From positions 1 through 5,584 of the forward strand of contig SFXD01000105.1 in NCBI GenBank assembly GCA_004559785.1: DNA of 5,584 bases, given 5' to 3'. This DNA comes from a bacterium (GTDB taxonomy: Bacteria; Bacteroidota; Bacteroidia; Bacteroidales; Bacteroidaceae). Below, in pieces: positions 1 to 5,584 of the stretch. Positions within the stretch are counted from its first letter, which is position 1. Every line of letters begins with the position of its first letter. The translations under genes and the position numbers were made by a program. The notes beneath the pieces are model-generated. The model saw only the letters and a list, made by a program, of their open reading frames with translations, had not been told where the DNA came from and ran no database searches.

Positions 1-228
1 CTGATACTCTCCGAACAGTTTTATGTGGCTGGAGGATACAACTTCCGTCGTGCACACGACATGAAGATAGCCGAGGGCACTGGCGAGGACGCCTCAAAGA
101 GCAGCCACGGAGCCGGACTGTCGTTCGGAGCCGGAATGCAGCTGGAGAGGTTCAAGCTGCAGGTGGGATATGCAAAATACCACGTGTCGGCAAACTCGCT
201 GCTCGTCAACGTGTCGTATTCTCTGTAA
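1..228 (+). CDS. porQ: PorQ-like outer-membrane / type IX secretion protein, C-terminal fragment
   Basis: The frame is open from base 1 to a TAA at 226-228 and gives the last 75 residues of a protein whose start lies left of the window. The visible part has alternating polar/hydrophobic strands with many Gly and aromatic residues (FYVAGGYNFRR, GAGLSFGAGMQLERFKLQVGYAKYH), ending in a strand-like VNVSYSL. This is typical of the last strands of an outer-membrane beta-barrel. The PorQ assignment rests on this style, on the final GYAKYH... strand, and on the position directly before cmk and ispH, where Bacteroidetes often carry porQ. PorQ is known as a component tied to type IX secretion, but homologues also occur in species without a full system, so secretion is not shown here. 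The gap to cmk is 31 bp, so co-transcription is likely. Another PorV/PorP-like or unrelated barrel cannot be excluded from 75 residues. Confidence 0.65.
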   Translation: MILSEQFYVAGGYNFRRAHDMKIAEGTGEDASKSSHGAGLSFGAGMQLERFKLQVGYAKYHVSANSLLVNVSYSL

Positions 229-259
229 TGACAAAACTCAAAACACCATAAAGAAAGAA

Positions 260-961
260 ATGGAAGCAAAGAACAATCGCATCGTTATCGCCATCGACGG
301 ATTCTCATCCTGCGGAAAGAGCACGATGGCAAAAGACCTTGCAAAAGAACTGGGATACATATACATAGATACCGGAGCCATGTATCGGGCCGTAACTCTA
401 TATTGCATGAGACAGGGTATCCTGACGGGTAACGGGATAGACCAAGAGCTACTACGTTGCAAGATGAAGGACATTTCCATCTCATTCCGACTGAATGACG
501 CAACGGGACGACCTGACACTTACCTAAACGGTGAATGCGTGGAGAACGAGATAAGGACGATGGAAGTATCCAACCACGTCAGCCCCGTCGCAGCAATAGG
601 GTTTGTCCGCGAAGCCATGGTACGCCAGCAAAGGGTACTTGGCAAGGACAAAGGAGTAGTAATGGATGGCAGGGACATTGGTACTGTGGTATTCCCCGAT
701 GCAGAACTGAAGGTTTTCGTTACGGCAACGGCAGAGGTAAGGGCAAAGCGAAGGTATGACGAACTGACAGCTAAGGGAATGGACTGCAACATGGAGGAAA
801 TTCTGGCCAACGTAAGAGAGAGAGACAGGATAGACTCCACACGCGAGATAAGTCCATTGAGAAAGGCAGACGATGCCATCATACTGGACAACAGCAACAT
901 GACCATCCAGGAACAGAAAGCATGGCTGATGGAACAAGTTAGGGAAAGAACCACAAACTGA
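260..961 (+). CDS. cmk: (d)CMP kinase (cytidylate kinase)
   Basis: This cytoplasmic enzyme transfers phosphate from ATP to CMP or dCMP, recycling nucleotides for RNA, DNA and CDP-activated lipids. The 233-residue protein has the family landmarks in order: P-loop GFSSCGKST at residues 14-22, the NMP-binding segment DTGAMYRA at 37-44, the signature DGRDIGT at 136-142, and an Arg-rich LID region with RRYDE (164-168) and RERDRIDSTRE (186-196). The length is normal for the family. The P-loop reads SSCGKS where many bacterial enzymes have SGAGKG, a variant I associate with Bacteroidetes homologues. The frame is open back to an ATG at 170, but that would add 30 residues overlapping porQ and unlike the family. 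The ATG at 260 places the P-loop correctly and has an A-rich leader (aaagaaagaa) in place of a Shine-Dalgarno sequence. It probably shares a transcript with porQ and ispH. Confidence 0.95.
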   Translation: MEAKNNRIVIAIDGFSSCGKSTMAKDLAKELGYIYIDTGAMYRAVTLYCMRQGILTGNGIDQELLRCKMKDISISFRLNDATGRPDTYLNGECVENEIRTMEVSNHVSPVAAIGFVREAMVRQQRVLGKDKGVVMDGRDIGTVVFPDAELKVFVTATAEVRAKRRYDELTAKGMDCNMEEILANVRERDRIDSTREISPLRKADDAIILDNSNMTIQEQKAWLMEQVRERTTN

Positions 962-1005
962 CACATCCGCACGCGGGACAGAGACAACCTAAGCGCATCA
1001 CATTA

Positions 1006-1026
1006 CACAAATAGAAAAATACATTG
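1006..1026 (+). promoter_or_regulatory. A-rich translation start region with TTG start codon for ispH
   Basis: The ispH frame has an in-frame TAG at 1012-1014, and only four codons separate it from the conserved N-terminus. The only accepted initiation codon there is TTG at 1024-1026. The leader is A-rich (aaatagaaaaataca) with no Shine-Dalgarno-like motif. That matches translation initiation as known in Bacteroidetes, which often relies on A-rich unstructured leaders. Starting at TTG gives a Cys at position 12, where characterised IspH proteins have their first iron-sulfur ligand. Confidence 0.55.
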
Positions 1027-1893
1027 GAGATTGAAATTGACAACGGCTCGGGCTTCTGCTTCGGTGTCACACGAGCAATTGGCAAGGCAGAAGAGGAATT
1101 GCAGAAAGGAGGTCACCTGTATTGTCTGGGCGACATCGTCCACAATGGCAAGGAATGCGACAGGCTGCAACGAATGGGACTCGTGACCATAAACCACAAG
1201 ACCATGGGAGGCATACGCCACTCGAAGGTTCTCTTGCGTGCTCACGGCGAACCTCCAAGCACCTACAAGTTGGCAAAGGAAAACGACATAGAGATAATAG
1301 ATGCCACATGTCCCGTCGTCCTACATCTACAGGAAAGGATAAAGAAGGAATACACCAATTCCGAACAAGGAAAGCAAATCGTGATTTTCGGCAAGAACGG
1401 TCATGCCGAGGTGCTTGGCCTGGTAGGGCAAACGGAGGGGACCTCCATAGTTATAGAATCGGCTGACGAGATTGGCAAGTTGGACCTCAACCGCGACATA
1501 TACCTGTACTCGCAAACCACGATGCCCTTGGACGAATTCAGGAGAATCGTCGAGCGTATAAGCCAGAGCATCTCTCCTTCTGCCAAGTTCCAATATTACG
1601 ATACTATATGCAGGCAGGTGTCAAACCGAATGCCACACATCAGGGACTTTGCCCAAAGGCACGATGTCGTATTGTTTGTCTGCGGAAAGAAAAGCAGCAA
1701 CGGGAAGGTTCTCTTCAAGGAATGCCGCAATGCCAACGAGCGATCGTACATGATAGATACAGCCAGCGAGATTGAATCACGCTGGCTGCAAGATTGTGAG
1801 TCGATTGGGATTTGTGGCGCTACTAGCACGCCCAAATGGCTAATGGAGGAGTGCAAAGTAAGAATCGAGCAACTGCTTGGCTGCAACGAATGA
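1024..1893 (+). CDS. ispH: 4-hydroxy-3-methylbut-2-enyl diphosphate reductase
   Basis: IspH (LytB) is the cytoplasmic [4Fe-4S] enzyme that reduces HMBPP to IPP and DMAPP, the final step of the MEP isoprenoid pathway. The 289-residue protein keeps the expected residues: cluster cysteines C12 (SGFCFGV), C96 (DATCPVV) and C196 (DTICRQVSNR); substrate-binding histidines H40 (DIVHNG), H74 (LRAHGE) and H127; the catalytic glutamate E129 (GHAEVLG); the QTT motif at 164-166; and SSN at 224-226 with a C-terminal Ser at 268 (GATSTPKW). It is a stand-alone IspH, with no fused S1/RpsA domain. It starts at TTG, the only possible start because a stop lies 10 bp upstream. It follows cmk by 62 bp, and that gap shows no clear promoter. 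Its last 54 bp overlap the 3' end of the opposing meaB gene. Confidence 0.96.
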   Translation: MEIEIDNGSGFCFGVTRAIGKAEEELQKGGHLYCLGDIVHNGKECDRLQRMGLVTINHKTMGGIRHSKVLLRAHGEPPSTYKLAKENDIEIIDATCPVVLHLQERIKKEYTNSEQGKQIVIFGKNGHAEVLGLVGQTEGTSIVIESADEIGKLDLNRDIYLYSQTTMPLDEFRRIVERISQSISPSAKFQYYDTICRQVSNRMPHIRDFAQRHDVVLFVCGKKSSNGKVLFKECRNANERSYMIDTASEIESRWLQDCESIGICGATSTPKWLMEECKVRIEQLLGCNE

Positions 1894-2937
1894 GGTGCGT
1901 TGTCCTTCGAGGACACCCTTCTCCGCCGCCACAAGCATGTCGGCTATCGTCGGGTTCTGGTAAAAGTTGTTGCGAAGTTGCTCGTTGATGCTCTCATACA
2001 TCCAGTACTTGGCCTGCTCTGCACGTCTGTACTCGAAATAGCCATTCTTGCGAACAAAATCGAAATAAGCATATATCATGTCCCACACTTCTTTTATTCC
2101 ATAGCCATAGAAGCCACTGTAGGTCAGCACTTGGGGAATCCACCCACTCTCTGGCTTGGGGAACAGGTGAAGGGCATTGCGGAATTGCGTTGCAGCCAAC
2201 TGGCACTTGTCCACATTGTTTCCATCGCACTTGTTGATGACTATGCCATCTGCCATCTCCATGATACCACGCTTGATGCCCTGAAGTTCATCTCCCGTAC
2301 CTGCCAGCTGTATCAGCAAGAAGAAATCCACCATCGAGTGACAGGCTGTCTCACTCTGCCCCACCCCGACGGTTTCCACGAAAATCTTATCGAAACCTGC
2401 CGCCTCACATAATATTATCGTCTCCCGTGTCTTGCGTGCAACACCACCAAGGCTTCCTGCCGAGGGGCTGGGACGGATGAAGGAAGCGGGATGCACCGAC
2501 AGTTTCTCCATACGCGTCTTGTCTCCAAGTATACTCCCCTTGGTCCTCTCGCTACTTGGATCTATTGCCAGCACGGCTAACTTGCCGCCATATTCCTTCA
2601 GCACATGTATACCGAATTCATCTATGCTCGTACTCTTGCCTGCCCCTGGGACTCCACTTATGCCGACACGCAGACTCTTGCCTGAATATGGGAGGCACTT
2701 CTCTATCACCTCCTGGGCCACGGCTTGATGCTCGGGATTGGTGCTCTCTACCAAAGTCACGGCTTGCCCCAGAATGGACGTATCTCCCTTGACGACACCC
2801 TCCACATAGTCGGCTGCCGAAAGTTTCCTCCTTGCAAAGCGTTTCCGCTTCAGGTACGGGTTCACCATAGACACCGGACCTACTCCGGTATTGACTGTAA
2901 GACCTGCAAACTCAGGACTGTTCTCTGGGTGTTCCAT
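1840..2937 (-). CDS. meaB: Methylmalonyl-CoA mutase-associated GTPase MeaB (MMAA/ArgK family)
   Basis: MeaB is a cytoplasmic SIMIBI-class GTPase that gates cobalamin loading and protects B12-dependent methylmalonyl-CoA mutase. In Bacteroidales that mutase serves the succinate-propionate route. The 365-residue protein shows an N-terminal helical region (about 1-88), Walker A GVPGAGKST at 95-103, the family segment AIDPSSERTKGSILGDKTRM at 124-143, the Walker B/switch region FVETVGVGQSE at 186-196, the guanine-specificity motif NKCD at 235-238, and a C-terminal helical dimerisation-type region (about 300-365). The length matches bacterial MeaB. The ATG at 2935-2937 lies 23 bp after the DUF1573 stop, so it is probably the last gene of the leftward operon. 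No mutase subunit genes are in the window, so they must lie elsewhere. The final 17 sense codons and the TAG stop overlap ispH on the other strand. ArgK is an older name for the same family and does not imply an arginine transport role. Confidence 0.95.
   Translation of the reverse strand: MEHPENSPEFAGLTVNTGVGPVSMVNPYLKRKRFARRKLSAADYVEGVVKGDTSILGQAVTLVESTNPEHQAVAQEVIEKCLPYSGKSLRVGISGVPGAGKSTSIDEFGIHVLKEYGGKLAVLAIDPSSERTKGSILGDKTRMEKLSVHPASFIRPSPSAGSLGGVARKTRETIILCEAAGFDKIFVETVGVGQSETACHSMVDFFLLIQLAGTGDELQGIKRGIMEMADGIVINKCDGNNVDKCQLAATQFRNALHLFPKPESGWIPQVLTYSGFYGYGIKEVWDMIYAYFDFVRKNGYFEYRRAEQAKYWMYESINEQLRNNFYQNPTIADMLVAAEKGVLEGQRTSFVAAKQLLDSYFALLH
1901..1915. terminator. Small hairpin after ispH stop, possible weak termination signal
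   Basis: TGTCCT (1901-1906) and AGGACA (1910-1915) form a perfect 6-bp stem around a 3-base loop, 7 bases after the ispH stop codon. No T-run follows on the plus strand, and the sequence also codes for MeaB residues, so it is at best a weak or factor-assisted terminator. It is listed because it is the only stem I saw where the rightward transcript should end. Chance occurrence is quite possible. Confidence 0.2.
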
Positions 2938-2960
2938 GCGATTCTGTATTTAGTTAATGT

Positions 2961-4031
2961 TCAGGGTGTTGCTTCGATGCTGATAATCTCCTTGGGATGC
3001 TTTGGGTCGTCGGTGATGAGCAGCACACGAGGCGTGCTCTTGGCACTGCTTAGGTATTTCGCCCACAAGGTTATCTTCACCTTTGTACTCTTGCCCGGCT
3101 TTAGCACCTTGCTGCCGATGCTTACCGTGACCGCCTTGTTGAATACCTGGACCTGCTTGATATGCAAATCGCTCTTTCCCATGTTGAGGAGACGCGTAGT
3201 CTTTGTAAGTTTCTGCTTACCTCCCAACGAACCGAAATCCATAACGGGCTCGGGGACGAACAGCTCTGGAGCTACCGCAAGCTGGGCTTCTGTGAGCCCG
3301 GAGAAGTCTGGGAGCAACACTGCCGAGACAAGAATCTCGTTGGCTTCGCTTACCTTGTCACCAAGATACCTGGCAAGGTAAATGCTGGTCTGGTTCAGTC
3401 CCATATAAGACAACTTCTCGCTGTCGAGCGTAACGAGAGCCTTGCCAACCTTGCCTGGCGGGACATCCTCTGGCTCATACTTGACGGACAGGTAGGGGGG
3501 AAGGTGCATCAGTTCGGGCCTATATGCTGTACGCTCGACATTGAGAAAGCGTAGTTCCACTACTGGTGTATCCCCCTTGTTGACATCGTCAAACTCAATG
3601 TAGTTGGTGGCAAGCCTCACATTGCCAAGGTCTATGGGGAATCCTTCGCCATAGTCCGTCACTTCCGTGGTGACCACTCCCTCAAGACTAAGGTAGTATG
3701 GTTCGTCTGAGGCATTGGTGACTATCTCGACCTCCTTGTGGAAGACTCCAAGCATACGTGCATCGTAAGTGAGCCTTATCTCTCCCCTCTCGCCAGGATT
3801 GACAGCCGTCTTGGTATACTGGACATCAAGGCAACCGCATGACGGGTGTACGGACAGTAGTTGCAATGGCATGTTCCCTTTGTTGGTAAAGCCAAAGGTC
3901 ACCTGCTTCGGCCGCTGAAATTCGATCTCGCCAACCTTCTGGATTTCTCCATCAGGGACGAACAGGGGCTGTGCCAGCAGCGATGCAGCATGAACCAAAG
4001 CAAACAATATCGTTGATAGTATCTTTTCCAT
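2961..4031 (-). CDS. Secreted DUF1573 protein with three Ig-like repeats, function unknown
   Basis: The product has 356 residues. A signal peptide is visible: short charged MEK, a hydrophobic core (ILSTILFALVHAASLLA) and a likely cleavage after A20 (LLA|QP). There is no lipobox Cys, so it should be a soluble periplasmic or exported protein. Residues about 30-120 form a canonical DUF1573 domain with the SCGC pair (C65, C67) followed by NPGERGEIRLTYD and VEIVTNASDEPYYLSLEG. Two further copies of the same beta-sandwich pattern follow. One is at about 145-240, with PPGKVGKALVTLDS as its PG.-.K-turn. The other is at about 263-355, with DFGSLGGKQKL, KPGKSTKVKITLWA and RVLLITDDPKHP. Both lack the CGC cysteines. 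DUF1573 proteins are common in Bacteroidetes and structurally related to ASH/MSP-like folds, but I know no established role. The gene sits 13 bp after murI and 23 bp before meaB, so it is co-transcribed with them by position. Confidence 0.88.
   Translation of the reverse strand: MEKILSTILFALVHAASLLAQPLFVPDGEIQKVGEIEFQRPKQVTFGFTNKGNMPLQLLSVHPSCGCLDVQYTKTAVNPGERGEIRLTYDARMLGVFHKEVEIVTNASDEPYYLSLEGVVTTEVTDYGEGFPIDLGNVRLATNYIEFDDVNKGDTPVVELRFLNVERTAYRPELMHLPPYLSVKYEPEDVPPGKVGKALVTLDSEKLSYMGLNQTSIYLARYLGDKVSEANEILVSAVLLPDFSGLTEAQLAVAPELFVPEPVMDFGSLGGKQKLTKTTRLLNMGKSDLHIKQVQVFNKAVTVSIGSKVLKPGKSTKVKITLWAKYLSSAKSTPRVLLITDDPKHPKEIISIEATP
3350..3381. repeat. Inverted repeat / hairpin within the DUF1573 gene
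   Basis: TTACCTTGTCA (3350-3360) can pair with TGGCAAGGTAA (3371-3381), with ten Watson-Crick pairs and one G-T pair around a 10-base loop. It encodes the YLARYLGDK stretch of the DUF1573 protein in the middle of the gene. It may have arisen from the near-repeated YLA/YLG codons and not from selection on RNA structure. Confidence 0.45.
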
Positions 4032-4044
4032 TAGCCAAATTTTG

Positions 4045-4893
4045 TCATTTCAGGAATACACGTTGCGCCTCCAAGGGAGAACTAAGGAAGACCTTTGCGT
4101 TCTCTTGGAATGCCTCTGCCTGTTCAGTTGTAAGGAAACGCATGGTGCCATTCCTCGTCAGCCTGCCTTCCATGTCTGCATGACGGCATAGGTAATCGCG
4201 GAGGCTGTCTGCCACATACTTGCCCTGTGATACCACACCGATGCCACTTGGCACGTACTTACTTATCTTGGGCATTAGCAAAGGAAAATGCGTACAGCCC
4301 AATATCAGGCAGTCGATTTCCGGATCCATTTCCAATATCTTGTCTATCCGCTCCCGAACAAAATAGTCAGCCCCTGGACTGAGATGCTCATTGTTCTCTA
4401 CAAGGGAAACCCACATTGGGCAGCCAAGGCTGGTGACACTCATGGAAGGATATAGCTTTCCTATCTCCAACTCATATGTCCTGCTCCTGACAGTTCCCTG
4501 TGTGGCAAGAATACCGACATGGCCCGTACGTGAAATGCCGCCTATGCATTCCACCGTGGGTCTTATGATACCTAACACACGCCTATGGGAGTCAATCTCA
4601 GGCAAATCATGCTGCTGGATGGTACGCAGGGCCTTTGCTGAAGCCGTGTTGCACCCTAAGATCACGAGATGGCAACCCTGTTGGAACAGATACCTCACGG
4701 CTTGCAACGTGAACTCGTATACGACATCGAACGAGCGAGTGCCGTACGGAGCCCGCGCATTGTCGCCAAGATACAGATAGTCGTATTGCGGCATGGCATT
4801 GCGTATCTGCCGCAAGATGGTAAGTCCCCCGTATCCCGAATCGAACACCCCAATCGGACCCGGTTCCTGTGACAGACTAATGTGTGGTGACAT
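4045..4893 (-). CDS. murI: Glutamate racemase
   Basis: MurI is the cytoplasmic, cofactor-independent enzyme that converts L-glutamate to D-glutamate for peptidoglycan. The 282-residue protein carries the full active site: GVFDSGYGG at 15-23 (Asp18, Ser19), GDNARAPYGTRS at 43-54, the first catalytic cysteine C81 in GCNTASA, and the second, C200, in LGCTHFPLL with His202. Glu166 (SLVENNE) sits where the family has an acidic helper residue. The length is slightly above the usual 260-280, because of about 12 extra residues before the conserved GVFDSG and a tail ending LEAQRVFLK. The ATG at 4891-4893 is the only standard start before the conserved core other than an internal GTG at Val16. It overlaps the ompH 3' end by 17 bp, and a weak GGA lies about 6-8 bases upstream, which suggests translational coupling to ompH. 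The DUF1573 gene follows after 13 bp. Confidence 0.96.
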   Translation of the reverse strand: MSPHISLSQEPGPIGVFDSGYGGLTILRQIRNAMPQYDYLYLGDNARAPYGTRSFDVVYEFTLQAVRYLFQQGCHLVILGCNTASAKALRTIQQHDLPEIDSHRRVLGIIRPTVECIGGISRTGHVGILATQGTVRSRTYELEIGKLYPSMSVTSLGCPMWVSLVENNEHLSPGADYFVRERIDKILEMDPEIDCLILGCTHFPLLMPKISKYVPSGIGVVSQGKYVADSLRDYLCRHADMEGRLTRNGTMRFLTTEQAEAFQENAKVFLSSPLEAQRVFLK

Positions 4894-5584
4894 CAGATTC
4901 CAACGTATCTGCTGGCTGTGGCTGTGTAGGAACGCTATCTGCTGGCTGTGTCATGTCGCCATCCCCTGTATCAGGAGTAGGCATCGTCATCTCTATCAGT
5001 CCCAACTTGCAGCGTACGAGGTCGGTGACATCCACGCCCACCACGGGATTAATGTATGGGCACGAATTGCCATCGAGGTTGAGTATGTAGCCATAGCCGT
5101 ATTCCACTCCAATCTCAAGGATAGCCCTGTTTAGTTCCTTCTTCACGCCTCCAAGCATGTCCTCCTCTGCCTGGGCAAGGAGTTTCTGCACCTGCTGGCG
5201 GAATGTAATCCCGTTGTCCATAAGGTTCTGCAACTCTACCTGCCTTTTCTGCATGATTGTAGGGGGAAACTCCTTCTGCCCCTGAAGGAAGTCCACGAAT
5301 TTCTTCTGGAATTCCTCTTCTCCCCTGATAGCCTCTGCCTCGTACTTTATCCTCAGTTCCTGAAGGTCCGCCATGGCACGGGCATAAGCCGGCATTTCAT
5401 GGAGGACGGTGTCGTAACTAAGATAGCCAAACTGTATCTGTGCCATCATTGCCATTGGCAGGGCAAGGAAGAAGAAACTGGTGAAGGTGAAGACAAAGAC
5501 AAAAACAAGGACAAGAATAACACTGCTGAGGTGGACCCTGAGAATATGTTTGGGGATAAGCCAGAGAGCGTAGGTAGTGAAGAA
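4877..5584 (-). CDS. ompH: OmpH/Skp-family periplasmic chaperone, 5' end unresolved (likely partial)
   Basis: Skp/OmpH proteins are periplasmic trimeric chaperones that hold unfolded outer-membrane proteins for the BAM complex. From the Met at 5453-5455 there are 192 residues. They begin with IQFGYLSYDTVLHEMPAY, the typical OmpH opening strand and helix start, followed by a long charged helical arm (about 25-110; RIKYEAEAIRGEEEFQKKF, MQKRQVELQ) and the closing strand (YGYILNLDG...NPVVGVDVTDLVRCKLGL, about 120-153). A 39-residue Pro/Thr/acidic tail extends beyond the normal KLG(I/L) end. Upstream of that Met the frame stays open to the window edge and encodes a strongly hydrophobic stretch (5456-5521) ending in PMAMMA|Q, a good signal-peptide core and cleavage site. 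No in-frame ATG, GTG or TTG occurs there, so the true start is probably beyond 5584. The minimum supported gene is 4877-5455. The placement directly before murI matches many Bacteroidales. Confidence 0.85.
   Translation of the reverse strand, partial: FFTTYALWLIPKHILRVHLSSVILVLVFVFVFTFTSFFFLALPMAMMAQIQFGYLSYDTVLHEMPAYARAMADLQELRIKYEAEAIRGEEEFQKKFVDFLQGQKEFPPTIMQKRQVELQNLMDNGITFRQQVQKLLAQAEEDMLGGVKKELNRAILEIGVEYGYGYILNLDGNSCPYINPVVGVDVTDLVRCKLGLIEMTMPTPDTGDGDMTQPADSVPTQPQPADTLESDVTTH
4906..4950. repeat. 30-bp tandem duplication in the ompH tail
   Basis: The 15-base string tatctgctggctgtg occurs at 4906-4920 and again at 4936-4950, exactly 30 bases apart. On the minus strand this gives a ten-residue period in the OmpH tail: QPADSVPTQP followed by QPADTLESDV. 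The second half of each unit has diverged, so this is a decayed duplication in a disordered, acidic, Pro-rich tail. It ends about 13 bases upstream of the murI start codon. Confidence 0.65.

Noticed and set aside
170..259. 30-residue N-terminal extension of Cmk from ATG 170
   Set aside because: It overlaps the end of porQ, is Cys/Thr-rich and unlike the family. The ATG at 260 places the P-loop at the usual position.
967..976. CCGC-AC-GCGG palindrome just after the cmk stop, as a terminator
   Set aside because: The loop would be only two bases (or the stem only three pairs), with no T-run after it, and ispH is probably on the same transcript.
520..987. Minus-strand open frame of 155 codons over cmk
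   Set aside because: It is Ser/Leu-rich, as expected from the antisense of a Lys/Glu/Asp-rich gene, and cmk on the other strand is unambiguous.
1900..2412. Plus-strand open frame of 170 codons after ispH, in the same frame as ispH, suggesting read-through or an extra gene
   Set aside because: It lies wholly antisense to meaB in codon register, which commonly stays open by chance. The translation shows no recognisable domain, while meaB has all its GTPase motifs.
2725..3381. Plus-strand open frame of 218 codons
   Set aside because: It is antisense to the meaB 5' end and the DUF1573 3' end and crosses their boundary. The product has no coherent features and the opposite strand is clearly coding.
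5545..5552. TATGTTTG on the plus strand, matching the Bacteroidetes -7 pattern TAnnTTTG
   Set aside because: No TTTG-like -33 element is seen at the right distance, it points away from ompH, and it lies in a frame that is probably coding. A single 8-base match is expected by chance.
5456..5584. A real plus-strand gene encoding the acidic Glu/Asp/Lys-rich sequence
   Set aside because: Such a sequence is the expected antisense of a Phe/Val/Leu-rich signal peptide, and the frame has no sensible start after the coding ompH region. It is kept only as an alternative within a finding.

Overview
The window looks like a housekeeping segment from a Bacteroidetes genome, most likely order Bacteroidales and perhaps near Prevotella or Bacteroides. 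The genus is an inference from protein style. Support comes from the porQ-cmk-ispH order, the DUF1573 protein, the Skp/OmpH gene directly before murI, the lack of strong Shine-Dalgarno sequences, and A-rich leaders before several starts. Protein genes fill almost the whole window. I see no tRNA, rRNA, CRISPR array, insertion sequence or phage gene, and no gene-free stretch longer than about 130 bases.

Layout: the left part reads rightward. It holds the 3' end of a porQ-like outer-membrane/type IX secretion gene (1-228), cmk for (d)CMP kinase (260-961) and ispH for the last step of the MEP isoprenoid pathway (1024-1893, with a TTG start). The right part reads leftward. In transcription order it holds an OmpH/Skp-family periplasmic chaperone gene that enters from the right edge (4877-5584), murI for glutamate racemase (4045-4893), a three-repeat DUF1573 secreted protein (2961-4031) and meaB, the methylmalonyl-CoA mutase chaperone GTPase (1840-2937). 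The two gene trains run into each other tail to tail, and the 3' ends of ispH and meaB overlap by 54 bp in codon-aligned antisense. There is therefore no intergenic space for a terminator.

How the genes fit together: most serve the cell envelope. IspH supplies isoprenoid precursors, which the cell needs for undecaprenyl phosphate. MurI supplies D-glutamate for peptidoglycan. OmpH/Skp-type proteins escort outer-membrane proteins, and PorQ is an outer-membrane protein tied to type IX secretion. Cmk (nucleotide pools) and MeaB (propionate/succinate metabolism through B12-dependent mutase) appear to be metabolic passengers. The leftward genes are tightly packed (17-bp overlap, then 13-bp and 23-bp gaps), as in one operon.

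I did not find a convincing new defence or mobile system. The points most worth a second look are the codon-aligned ispH/meaB overlap, the unresolved 5' end of ompH with its alternating V/F signal-peptide tract, the 30-bp duplication in the ompH tail just before murI, and the uncharacterised DUF1573 protein inside the operon.
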